From Pseudomonas sp. M47T1 (GTDB lineage: Bacteria > Pseudomonadota > Gammaproteobacteria > Pseudomonadales > Pseudomonadaceae): a DNA stretch of 64,000 bases. The stretch covers positions 1-64,000 of the forward strand of contig NZ_AJWX01000018.1 of assembly GCF_000263855.1 (NCBI RefSeq), given 5' to 3'. The notes beneath the pieces are model-generated. The model ran no database searches and was not told the origin of the DNA. It worked only from the letters and a program-made list of their open reading frames with translations. This document shows positions 53,426 through 61,503 of the stretch, in pieces. A program made the translations under genes and the position numbers. The stretch's first letter is position 1; the number at the start of each line of letters is the position of its first letter.

Positions 53426-53539
53426 GAATGCAAATAATGTTTTTGGTTTTGTGCGCAGATTATTCGTCAATCGCGACATATGGTTATCCGGCGTGCTTGC
53501 CAAGTGCGGCCATGCATGACCTGACACAAGCCCTTGGCC

Positions 53540-53551
53540 CTGTGTACAATG
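53540..53551. promoter_or_regulatory. CTGTGTACAATG operator next to the GntR gene
   Basis: An imperfect version of the dyad (core TGTGTACAA) 38 bases before the regulator ATG, suited to autoregulation. Confidence 0.5.
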
Positions 53552-53588
53552 GGCCTTACTGCCGCAAAAACTTCACCTTCGAGTGCCC

Positions 53589-54338
53589 ATGAACGAACAG
53601 TTGCAACCCCTCAAGAAACCAACGCGCGCGGCCAAGGCCGGCCGTCTCGGCACCCAGGACGACATCGTCTACGCCCATATCTTCGAGGCCATCCTCGAAC
53701 AGCGCCTGGCGCCTGGGACCAAATTGAGCGAGGAAGCGCTGGGCGAGATCTTCGGCGTCAGCCGCACCATCATTCGCCGTGCACTCTCGCGCCTGGCTCA
53801 TGAAGGCGTGGTATTGCTGCGCCCCAACCGCGGTGCGGTGGTGGCAAGCCCCAGTGTCGAGGAAGCGCGGCAGGTGTTCTTCGCCCGGCGCATGGTGGAG
53901 CGTGCCATTACCGAACTGGCGGTGGAGCACGCCACGACCGAGCAGTTGGCGGAGTTACGGCAAATGGTGTTGGACGAACGCGACAGCTTCTCGCGCGGTG
54001 ACCGTGGCGCCGGTATTCGCCTGTCCGGGGAGTTTCACCTGAAGCTGGCCGAGGCGGCGAAGAACGCCCCGCTGATCAGCTTCCAGCGCAGCCTGGTGTC
54101 GCAGACTTCGTTGATCATCGCCCAATACGAAAGCGGCAACCGCTCGCACTGTTCCTACGATGAACACACCCAGCTGATTGACGCTATCGAGGCGCGCGAT
54201 GCGACCCTGGCGGTGGACCTGATGATGCACCACATGGACCACATCGACAGCAAGCTGAACCTGGACGAGGAAAGCGCCTCGGACGACCTGCATGCGGTGT
54301 TCTCGCACCTGTTGGGCAAGAAGGGCGGCAAGGGCTGA
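53589..54338 (+). CDS. GntR family regulator, FadR/FCD type, probable purine-glyoxylate regulator
   Basis: A 249-residue regulator. The winged HTH spans about residues 25-95 (SEEALGEIFGVSRTIIRRAL, then HEGVVLLRPNRGAVVASPS). The helical FCD ligand domain follows, with metal-site-type residues in GEFHLKLAEA and LMMHHMDHID. The ATG at 53589 is preferred; a GTG lies two codons upstream. TTGTATACAA-type dyads near its own gene and before azgA, puuE, hiuH, gcl and the glcG-like gene make it the best candidate for the common regulator. The ligand is unknown (a purine catabolite or glyoxylate is plausible). Confidence 0.88.
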   Translation: MNEQLQPLKKPTRAAKAGRLGTQDDIVYAHIFEAILEQRLAPGTKLSEEALGEIFGVSRTIIRRALSRLAHEGVVLLRPNRGAVVASPSVEEARQVFFARRMVERAITELAVEHATTEQLAELRQMVLDERDSFSRGDRGAGIRLSGEFHLKLAEAAKNAPLISFQRSLVSQTSLIIAQYESGNRSHCSYDEHTQLIDAIEARDATLAVDLMMHHMDHIDSKLNLDEESASDDLHAVFSHLLGKKGGKG

Positions 54339-54367
54339 TAACAGAACCCTGCAGGCAGGCGTTTTAT

Positions 54368-54394
54368 GTGGGAGCGTGCAGAGCCCGCTCCCAC
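54368..54394. repeat. short REP-like hairpin between GntR and guaD genes
   Basis: GTGGGAGCG-TGCAGA-GCCCGCTCCCAC: the two outer arms of a REP pair with the interior missing, between convergent genes, where it may serve as a transcript end. Confidence 0.7.
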
Positions 54395-54427
54395 AGCGTT
54401 CAACTTCACAGCGGGCGCACCAGGGGT

Positions 54428-55732
54428 TTATCTTTGATGCACCTTGTTACCCGCCGCATAGGTCTGCAGCACCGTGCGGTCATCGCCCAGTGTGGTCAGC
54501 ACGAACAACGTCTCTTCAATGCTCTTGGACTGCTTGATGCGGTACGCCAGTAGCGGCGTGGCATTGTAGTCCAGCACCAGGAAGTCGGCATCGCTGCCCG
54601 GCTTCAGGTTCCCCACCTTGTCTTCCAGGCGCAGCGCCCGCGCGCCCCCCAAGGTGGCCAGGTACAGTGACTTGAACGGGCTCAGCCGTGCGCCCTGCAT
54701 CTGCATCACTTTGTAGGCCTCGTTCAGCGTATTGAGCAGTGAGAAGCTGGTGCCGCCACCCACGTCCGTACCCAGGCCCACGTTGAGCTTGTGCTTCTCG
54801 GCCATCGGCAGGTTGAACAGGCCGCTGCCCAGGAACAGGTTGGAGGTGGGGCAGAAGGCAATGGCCGAGCCGGTTTCGGCCAGGCGCGCGCATTCGTCGT
54901 CGCACAGGTGCACGCCATGGGCAAACACCGAGCGTTCGCCCAGCAGCTGGTAGTGGTCGTACACGTCCAGGTAGCCGCTGCGCTCGGGGAACAGCGCCTT
55001 GACCCACTCGATCTCCTTCAGGTTTTCGCTGATGTGGGTCTGCATGTAAACGTTGGGGTATTCCTTGAGCAACTGGCCGGCCACGGTCAATTGCTCGGGG
55101 GTGCTGGTGGGCGCGAAACGCGGGGTTACTGCGTAGTGCAGGCGGCCCTTGCCGTGCCAGCGTTCGATCAGCGCCTTGCTGTCGGTGTAGCTGCTTTGGG
55201 CGGTGTCCACCAGGTAGTCCGGGGCGTTGCGGTCCATCATCACCTTGCCGGCGATCATGCGCAGGTCCAGCTTTTCGGCCACCTCGAAGAACGCATTCAC
55301 CGACTCTGGGTGCACGCTGCCGAACACCAGCGCCGTGGTGGTGCCGTTGCGCAGCAGTTCCTTGACGAAAATGTCGGCCACTTCGTCGGCATGGGCCTTG
55401 TTGGAAAACTGGCTCTCGAACGGAAAGGTATAGGTGTTCAGCCAGTCCAGCAACTGCTCGCCATAGGAGGCGATCATGCCGGTCTGCGGCAGGTGGATGT
55501 GGGTGTCGATAAAGCCCGGGGTGATCAGCGCGTCGGGGTAATGCTCGATCGCCACGTCCGCCGGCAGCGCAGGCAGCAGCGCTTGGGCGTGGCCCACGGC
55601 GCTGATGACGCCGTTTTCCACCACCAGCAGGCCGTCGGCGAAGTATTCGTAGGAGGCGTCGACACCCACTTCGGCAGGGTCGCCGATGCTGTGCAGGATG
55701 GCGGCGCGATAGGCTTTGCGGGTCAGGCTCAT
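54428..55732 (-). CDS. guaD: guanine deaminase
   Basis: Zinc-dependent deamination of guanine to xanthine; 434 residues of the amidohydrolase superfamily. Seen: PGFIDTHIHLPQTGMIASYG with the HxH metal site, YMQTHISENLKEIEWVKALF, FAHGVHLCDDE and GLGTDVGGGTSFSLL with the catalytic Asp. Followed on the strand by nothing before the convergent GntR gene. xdhC begins upstream, 12 bases away, so guaD is the last gene of an xdhA-xdhB-xdhC-guaD unit. Confidence 0.95.
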   Translation of the reverse strand: MSLTRKAYRAAILHSIGDPAEVGVDASYEYFADGLLVVENGVISAVGHAQALLPALPADVAIEHYPDALITPGFIDTHIHLPQTGMIASYGEQLLDWLNTYTFPFESQFSNKAHADEVADIFVKELLRNGTTTALVFGSVHPESVNAFFEVAEKLDLRMIAGKVMMDRNAPDYLVDTAQSSYTDSKALIERWHGKGRLHYAVTPRFAPTSTPEQLTVAGQLLKEYPNVYMQTHISENLKEIEWVKALFPERSGYLDVYDHYQLLGERSVFAHGVHLCDDECARLAETGSAIAFCPTSNLFLGSGLFNLPMAEKHKLNVGLGTDVGGGTSFSLLNTLNEAYKVMQMQGARLSPFKSLYLATLGGARALRLEDKVGNLKPGSDADFLVLDYNATPLLAYRIKQSKSIEETLFVLTTLGDDRTVLQTYAAGNKVHQR

Positions 55733-55744
55733 GGTTCTGGATTC

Positions 55745-56581
55745 TCAGGCTTGGCTGCGTCGCGAGTGCGGCAGCAGTTGGGCGATGGGTTCGGCGGTGG
55801 CCGTGGCCTGGCCGAAGTTGGCATTGTAAGTGGCGATGATTTCGGCAGCGACCGACACGGCGATTTCAATCGGCAGTTTGCCTTTGACGTCGGCCAGGCC
55901 CATAGGGCACCTCATGCGTTGCACCACCTGCGGGTCGAAGCCGCGATCGCGCAGGCGATGCTCGAATTTGACCCGCTTGGTGTTCGAGCCGATCAGGCCG
56001 AACCAGGTAAAGTCGTTGCGTTTCAGGATGGCCGCGGTCAGCTCCAGGTCCAGTTGGTGGTTGTGGGTCATGACAATGCAGTAACTGCCCACGGGCAGGT
56101 TGTCGACTTCGTCCACCGGCTCTTCGTTGACCACCTTGCGCACGCCTTCGGGTAGTTGCGCGGGGAATTCCTGCTCGCGCGAGTCGATCCAGGTGACCCG
56201 GCAGGGCAGGGCGGCCAGCAGCGGCACCAGGGCGCGGCCCACGTGGCCGGCGCCGAACACGGCGATACGCGCCTGCACGCGGCCCATGGGTTCGAACAGC
56301 AGCACGGTGACGCCGCCGCAGCACTGGCCCAGGCTGGCGCCCAGGCTGAAGCGCTCCAGGTGGGTGGCCTGGCTGCCGCTGGCGAGCATCTGGCGGGCAA
56401 TGTGCATGGCCTTGTATTCCAGGTGGCCGCCACCGATGGTGTCGTACAGCTGGGTGGCGCTGACCACCATCTTGGAGCCGGCGTTGCGTGGCGTGGAGCC
56501 CTTTTCCTCGATGATGGTCACCAGGACGCAGGGTTCACCTTGTTGCTGCAGGTCGGCGAGGGCGCTGATCCAGTTGTTCAT
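55745..56581 (-). CDS. xdhC: xanthine dehydrogenase accessory protein XdhC
   Basis: A 278-residue protein that binds molybdenum cofactor, supports its sulfuration and inserts it into XdhB. Seen: CVLVTIIEEKGSTPRNAGSK, IGGGHLEYKAM, GQCCGGVTVLLFEP and the Rossmann-like IAVFGAGHVGRALVPLLAAL. The ATG at 56581 gives the usual length; the open frame upstream is REP sequence and antisense to nothing recognised. Between xdhB and guaD. Confidence 0.95.
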   Translation of the reverse strand: MNNWISALADLQQQGEPCVLVTIIEEKGSTPRNAGSKMVVSATQLYDTIGGGHLEYKAMHIARQMLASGSQATHLERFSLGASLGQCCGGVTVLLFEPMGRVQARIAVFGAGHVGRALVPLLAALPCRVTWIDSREQEFPAQLPEGVRKVVNEEPVDEVDNLPVGSYCIVMTHNHQLDLELTAAILKRNDFTWFGLIGSNTKRVKFEHRLRDRGFDPQVVQRMRCPMGLADVKGKLPIEIAVSVAAEIIATYNANFGQATATAEPIAQLLPHSRRSQA

Positions 56582-56612
56582 GGCTGAAAATCTCCTGCGA
56601 CCGTCTTGGCCT

Positions 56613-56687
56613 CTTCGCGGGCAGAGCCCGCTTCCACAATCGAATGCACCGCCTATATCTCCGTGGGAGCGGGCTCTGCCCGCGAAG
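56613..56687. repeat. REP pair between xdhB and xdhC, running into xdhB
   Basis: TTCGCGGGCAGAGCCCGCTT and GTGGGAGCGGGCTCTGCCCG in tail-to-tail order, 25 bases apart. The right unit supplies the last codons of xdhB. Confidence 0.9.
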
Positions 56688-59058
56688 GGGTGGGCGCCGA
56701 TTCCTGGGCCTTGCGCATCTGCTCGCACCCCCACAACACCCGCTCTGGCGTGGCCGGGGCGTCGATGTTGGGCTGCACCTTGTAGTCGGCCAGGCTGGCC
56801 ACGGCGTCCTTGATGGCGCACCACGGGGCAATGCCCAGCATGAACGGCGGCTCGCCCACGGCCTTGGAATGGAACACCGTGTCTTCGGGGTTCTTGCGGT
56901 TTTCCACCAGCTTCACCCGCAGGTCGGCCGGCATGTCGGCCACCGCCGGGATCTTGTAGCTGGCCGGGCCGTTGGTCATAAGCTTGCCCTTGGCGTTCCA
57001 CACCAGTTCTTCGGTGGTCAGCCAGCCCATGCCCTGAATGTAGCCGCCTTCCACCTGGCCAATGTCGATGGCCGGGTTCAGCGAGGCGCCCACGTCATGC
57101 AGGATGTCGGTGCGCAGCATCTTGTATTCGCCGGTCAAGGTGTCCACCACCACCTCGGCGCAGGCCGCGCCAAACGCGAAGTAGTAGAACGGCCGGCCAC
57201 GGGCCTGGCTGCGGTCGTAGAAAATCTTCGGAGTCTTGTAGTAACCGGTGCTGGACAGCGACACCTGGCCCATCCACGCCTGCACGATCAGGTCGGGGAA
57301 GGGCATCACCTGCTCGCGCACGCGCACATGGCCATTGCGAAATTCCACGTCTTCTTCACTGACGCCGTACTTGCGCGCGGCGAACTCCACCAGCCGCTGC
57401 TTGATGATTTCGGCGGCGTTCTGCGCAGCCTTGCCGTTCAGGTCGGCGCCACTGGAGGCGGCGGTGGGCGAGGTGTTGGGCACCTTGTCGGTGTTGGTGG
57501 CGGTGATCTGGATGCGGCTGATGTCCACCTGGAACACCTCGGCCACCACCTGGGCCACTTTGGTGTTCAGGCCCTGGCCCATCTCGGTGCCGCCGTGGTT
57601 CAGGTGAATGCTGCCGTCGGTGTAGATGTGAATCAGCGCGCCGGCCTGGTTGAGGAAGCTGGCGGTAAACGAGATGCCGAACTTCACCGGGGTCAGCGCC
57701 AGGCCCTTTTTCAGTATCGGGCTGTGGGCGTTGAAGCGGCGGATCGATTCGCGGCGCTCCTGGTATTCGCTGCTGGCTTCAAGGTCGGCGGTCATCTCTT
57801 CCAGCAGGTTGTGTTCCACGGTCTGGTAGTAGTGGGTGACGTTGCGCTCGGTCTTGCCATAGTAGTTGGCCTTGCGCACGGCCAGCGGGTCCAGGCCCAG
57901 GTGGCGGGCGATGTGGTCCATCACTTCTTCGATGGCAACCATGCCCTGCGGGCCGCCAAAGCCGCGGTAGGCGGTGTTGGACGCCGTGTTGGTCTTGCAC
58001 CGGTGGCCGTTGATGGTGGCGTCGCCCAGGTAGTACGAATTGTCGGCATGGAACATGGCGCGGTCGACGATGGACGCCGACAGGTCCGGCGAGTAACCGC
58101 AGTTGCCGGCCAGGTCCATGTTGATGCCGTGCAGGCGGCCGCTGTCCTCGAAGCCCACGTCGTATTCAACGTAGAAGGGGTGGCGCTTGCCGGTCATGGA
58201 CATGTCCTCGACCCGCGGCAGGCGCATCTTGGTGGGCTGGCCGGTGAGGTGGGCGATGACTGCGCACAGGCATGCCGGGCTGGCCGCCTGGGTTTCCTTG
58301 CCGCCGAAGCCGCCACCCATGCGGCGCATGTCCACCACGATTTTGTTCATGGATACGTCCAGCACCTCGGCCACCAGCTTCTGCACCTCAGTGGGGTTCT
58401 GGGTGGAGCAGTAGACGATCATGCCGCCGTCTTCGGTGGGCATTACCGAGGAGATCTGGGTTTCCAGGTAGAAGTGTTCCTGGCCGCCGATGTGCAGGGT
58501 GCCTTGCAGGCGATGCGGGGCGCTGGCCAGGGCGGTGTCCGAGTCGCCGCGCTTATGGGTGTGGCTGTCGAGCACGTAATGTTGTTTGCGCAAGGCCTCC
58601 ACCACGTCGAGCACCGGTTCCAGGTCTTCGTATTCGATAATTGCGGCCATGGCCGCCTTGCGTGCGGTTTCCAGGTCGCGGGCGGCCACGGCCACCACGG
58701 GCTGGCCAACGAATTCCACCAGGTCGATGGCCAGCAGCGGGTCACCGGGCAGCAACGGACCGATGTCCTTCAGGCCCGGGATGTCTTCGTGGGTGATGGC
58801 GATGCGCACGCCGGGGAAGGCGTAGCACGGCGCGGTGTCGATTTTTATGACCCGGGCGTGGGCGCGGTCAGACAGCCGTGCGTACACGTGCAACTGGTTG
58901 GGGAATTCCAGGCGGTCATCAATGTATTGGGCTTCGCCTGACACGTGCTTGCCGGCGCTGTCGTGCTTGACGCTGCGGCCCACGCCGGTGGTCAGGCCCT
59001 GGGCGAAGCGTTCGGCCAGTTCGGCCTGGCTCAGTGGTGCACCGTGATGGTTAGACAT
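56653..59058 (-). CDS. xdhB: xanthine dehydrogenase molybdopterin subunit
   Basis: Large catalytic subunit oxidising hypoxanthine and xanthine to urate; 801 residues. Molybdopterin-binding segments include MRRMGGGFGGKETQAA, NTAYRGFGGPQGMVAIEEVM and HLNHGGTEMGQGLNTKVAQ; the catalytic Glu is about residue 736 in KAVGEPPFMLG. The C-terminal [13 protein letters not shown] comes from a REP palindrome, so the original end has been replaced. It overlaps xdhA by eight bases. Confidence 0.96.
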   Translation of the reverse strand: MSNHHGAPLSQAELAERFAQGLTTGVGRSVKHDSAGKHVSGEAQYIDDRLEFPNQLHVYARLSDRAHARVIKIDTAPCYAFPGVRIAITHEDIPGLKDIGPLLPGDPLLAIDLVEFVGQPVVAVAARDLETARKAAMAAIIEYEDLEPVLDVVEALRKQHYVLDSHTHKRGDSDTALASAPHRLQGTLHIGGQEHFYLETQISSVMPTEDGGMIVYCSTQNPTEVQKLVAEVLDVSMNKIVVDMRRMGGGFGGKETQAASPACLCAVIAHLTGQPTKMRLPRVEDMSMTGKRHPFYVEYDVGFEDSGRLHGINMDLAGNCGYSPDLSASIVDRAMFHADNSYYLGDATINGHRCKTNTASNTAYRGFGGPQGMVAIEEVMDHIARHLGLDPLAVRKANYYGKTERNVTHYYQTVEHNLLEEMTADLEASSEYQERRESIRRFNAHSPILKKGLALTPVKFGISFTASFLNQAGALIHIYTDGSIHLNHGGTEMGQGLNTKVAQVVAEVFQVDISRIQITATNTDKVPNTSPTAASSGADLNGKAAQNAAEIIKQRLVEFAARKYGVSEEDVEFRNGHVRVREQVMPFPDLIVQAWMGQVSLSSTGYYKTPKIFYDRSQARGRPFYYFAFGAACAEVVVDTLTGEYKMLRTDILHDVGASLNPAIDIGQVEGGYIQGMGWLTTEELVWNAKGKLMTNGPASYKIPAVADMPADLRVKLVENRKNPEDTVFHSKAVGEPPFMLGIAPWCAIKDAVASLADYKVQPNIDAPATPERVLWGCEQMRKAQESAPTPSRAEPAPTEI

Positions 59059-60490
59059 AAGCGGTCACCCGGGTTTCGATGTAGGGGGAGTGCTGTTCGA
59101 TGAAGTATTTGCGCAGCAGGTTCTGGGCGGTCAGCAGGCGGTATTCCTTGCTGGCGCGGAAGTCCGACAGGGGCGTGAAATCCTCGGCCAGGGCGGCGAC
59201 GGCGGCTTCCAGGTTGGCGTGGTTGAACGCCTTGCCCAGCAGCGCCGCTTCACAGGCGCGGGCACGCTTGGGGATGGCGGCCATGCCGCCGAAGGCTGCG
59301 CGCACGTCAGTGACCACGCCGTCTTCCAAGTGCAGGTTGAAGGCTGCGCACACGGCGGAAATGTCGTCGTCCAGGCGCTTGGACACCTTGTAGGCGCGGA
59401 AGCTGTGACCTTTCCGGGCGCGGGGCACGATGATCTTCTCGATGAACTCGCTTTCCTGGCGGGCGGTGATGCGGTAGTCGATGAAATAGTCATCCAGCGC
59501 CAGGGTGCGGGTGTCGTTGCCCTTGCGCAGCACTACCTGGGCGCCCAGGGCAATCAGCAGGGGCGGGCTGTCGCCAATGGGCGAGGCGTTGCCGATGTTG
59601 CCGCCCAGGGTGCCCTGGTTGCGGATTTGCAGGGAGGCGAAACGGTGCAGCAGCTCGCCAAAGTCCGGGTACTCGGCGCTCAGGGCCTCGTAGCAGTCGG
59701 TGAGGGGCGTGGCCGCGCCGATTTCCAGGCGGTCGTCGAAGTGCTCGATGCGCTTCATCTCGGCCACGTTGCCTACGTAGATCATCACCGGCAGGGTGCG
59801 GTGGAACTGGGTCACTTCCAGGGCCAGGTCGGTGCCACCGGCCAGCAGCCGGGCTTCGGGGTGCGAGCCATAAAGGTCGGCCAGGTCGGCCACGGTCAGC
59901 GGCACCAGGCAGCGTTTGTCGCCGCTGTTGAGCTCGCCGGTTTCAGTGGGCGCGATGGCCTTGAGGCGGGCGATGGTGTCGGCCTCGGCGGCATCAAACT
60001 GGTCCGGCGCCTGCTGGCAGCAGGCCTGTTCGGCGGCGGCCAGAATAGGTCGGTAGCCGGTGCAGCGGCACAGGTTGCCGGCCAGGGCTTCGTGGGCCTT
60101 GTGGGTGTCGGGCTGGTCGCTGTTCTTTTGCAGGGCGAACAGCGACATGACGAAGCCGGGCGTGCAGAAACCGCACTGCGAGCCATGGCAGTCGACCATG
60201 GCCTGCTGCACGCTGTGCAATTGGCCTTTGTGCTTGAGGTCTTCGACGCTGATCAGCTGCTTGCCGTGCAGCGACGAGACGAACGTGAGGCACGAGTTAA
60301 GGCTGCGATAGCGCAGGACGTCGCCCTCCAGTTCCGCCACCACCACGGTGCAGGCGCCGCAGTCGCCGCTGGCGCAGCCCTCCTTGGTGCCGGGTTTCTT
60401 GAGGTGCTCGCGCAGGTACTCGAGCACGGTCAGGTTGGGGTCCAGGGCGTGCTCACTGCGCAATTCCCTGTTGAGTAGAAACTGGATCAC
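59051..60490 (-). CDS. xdhA: xanthine dehydrogenase FeS/FAD subunit
   Basis: Small subunit of 479 residues. N-terminal [2Fe-2S] domain: EGCASGDCGACTVV (Cys39, 44, 47) and SCLTF (Cys67). The second cluster has GSQCGFCTPGFVMS and NLCRCTGYRP. The FAD domain follows, with LLAGGTDLALEVTQ and LGGNIGNASPIGDSPPLLIA. GTG at 60490 is chosen because GAGG lies five bases upstream and VIQFLLNREL is the usual start; the frame is open 30 codons further but without a site. First gene of the xdh-guaD unit. Confidence 0.95.
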   Translation of the reverse strand: MIQFLLNRELRSEHALDPNLTVLEYLREHLKKPGTKEGCASGDCGACTVVVAELEGDVLRYRSLNSCLTFVSSLHGKQLISVEDLKHKGQLHSVQQAMVDCHGSQCGFCTPGFVMSLFALQKNSDQPDTHKAHEALAGNLCRCTGYRPILAAAEQACCQQAPDQFDAAEADTIARLKAIAPTETGELNSGDKRCLVPLTVADLADLYGSHPEARLLAGGTDLALEVTQFHRTLPVMIYVGNVAEMKRIEHFDDRLEIGAATPLTDCYEALSAEYPDFGELLHRFASLQIRNQGTLGGNIGNASPIGDSPPLLIALGAQVVLRKGNDTRTLALDDYFIDYRITARQESEFIEKIIVPRARKGHSFRAYKVSKRLDDDISAVCAAFNLHLEDGVVTDVRAAFGGMAAIPKRARACEAALLGKAFNHANLEAAVAALAEDFTPLSDFRASKEYRLLTAQNLLRKYFIEQHSPYIETRVTAYV

Positions 60491-60512
60491 GGAAACCTCA
60501 CTGACGCATTTA

Positions 60513-60520
60513 TTGTTGTT
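60513..60520 (-). promoter_or_regulatory. candidate Crc/Hfq A-rich site in the xdhA leader
   Basis: AACAACAA, continued by TAAA, 22 bases before the xdhA GTG. It matches AAnAAnAA exactly. Confidence 0.5.
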
Positions 60521-60548
60521 GACCGACGATGCTTTGAATTTAGCAGTT

Positions 60549-60587
60549 TTGACTTTGCGGTCAACACTTTTCTGACTCAAAAGTCAG
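60549..60587. promoter_or_regulatory. two adjacent 16-base dyads upstream of xdhA
   Basis: TTGACTTTGCGGTCAA (60549-60564) and CTGACTCAAAAGTCAG (60572-60587) are perfect in their five- and six-base arms and centred 23 bases apart, about two helical turns. They lie 59-97 bases before xdhA. No TTGTATACAA site is found here, so a different regulator is likely. Confidence 0.5.
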
Positions 60588-60616
60588 GATTTAATCCGAT
60601 CAGAAGCATGCAGCCC

Positions 60617-60708
60617 GCAGCCGCTGCCGCCAGGCGGCGATGGCCCTGCACCTCGCTGGAATTCATTAGGGTCCACACCGGCCAGCGCGGCCTGTCGGCA
60701 GCGGCTAC
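60617..60708 (-). repeat. dispersed hairpin element upstream of the second GntR gene
   Basis: GCAGCCGCTGCCGCCAGGC at the left and GCCTGTCGGCAGCGGCTAC at the right, 92 bases. Reverse-complemented, it matches 8856-8944 over most of its length (CTGGCCGGTGTGGACCCT...). The spacer 60491-60841 holds this element, the xdhA control sites and no gene. Confidence 0.7.
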
Positions 60709-60841
60709 AGCGGTGGGCATGGCGCCTGGGCAATTAATTTGCTTATTCCATGCCAAAAGGCCATGTCCCCCTCTGCGATTGTGGGGGGCAAGTGCGCTAC
60801 ACTCCGCGGCTTGCCACGTATGAAGAGTTTGAAGGACAACC

Positions 60842-61501
60842 ATGACGTTCAAGGCGCCGGACAGCCTCTCCGAGCAAATCGCCGATTATCTGGCCGAACG
60901 CATCATCCAGGGCGAACTGGCCCCCGGTGAGCGCATTCAGGAACAGAAGGTCACGGCGGCCCTCAATGTCAGCCGCGGGTCGGTGCGCGAAGCGCTGCTG
61001 ATTCTGGAGCGGCGGCACCTCATCGCCATCCTGCCGCGTCGTGGTGCACACGTGACCGAACTCAGCGCCCATAAGGTGCAGAGCCTGTGCGCGCTCATGA
61101 GCGAAATGTACATCCTGCTGGGCACGGCCGTGGCCCAGCGCTGGAACGTGCAGGCCGACCTGGCGCCGTTCCTGGTCATCCGCGAGCGCCTGGCCGCCAG
61201 CCTGGCCCGCCAGGACGTCAAAGCCTTCGTCGAAGACAGCTTCAACGTGATGCGCGGTACCTACCCGTTCGCCGACAACCCGTACCTGCAGGAAACCGTC
61301 GAGAACCTGCAGCCGGCGATGAACCGCACCTATTACCTGGCGCTGGACCAGCGCAAGCTCACCATGAACGAATACCTGGCGTTGTTCGACAACCTGCTCG
61401 AAGCCGTGGTGGCCCGCGACCTGCCGCGCATCCGCAGTGTGCTGGGCGACTACACCCAGCGCAGTTGCCAATTGGTGCTGGCCGCCCTGGCGGCTGACTG
61501 A
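60842..61501 (+). CDS. GntR family regulator, FCD type
   Basis: A 219-residue regulator: winged HTH (EQKVTAALNVSRGSVREALL, then HLIAILPRRGAHVTELS) and an all-helical FCD domain. It is smaller than the regulator at 53589 and lacks its N-terminal extension. Its stop is two bases before the smc ATG, so the two are co-transcribed. The target is unknown; the xdhA dyads 255-290 bases upstream are one possibility. Confidence 0.88.
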   Translation: MTFKAPDSLSEQIADYLAERIIQGELAPGERIQEQKVTAALNVSRGSVREALLILERRHLIAILPRRGAHVTELSAHKVQSLCALMSEMYILLGTAVAQRWNVQADLAPFLVIRERLAASLARQDVKAFVEDSFNVMRGTYPFADNPYLQETVENLQPAMNRTYYLALDQRKLTMNEYLALFDNLLEAVVARDLPRIRSVLGDYTQRSCQLVLAALAAD

Positions 61502-61503
61502 CC

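Noticed and set aside
56644-58941. A 765-codon plus-strand open frame opposite xdhB
   Set aside because: Antisense to a gene with all catalytic motifs, and it begins in REP sequence.
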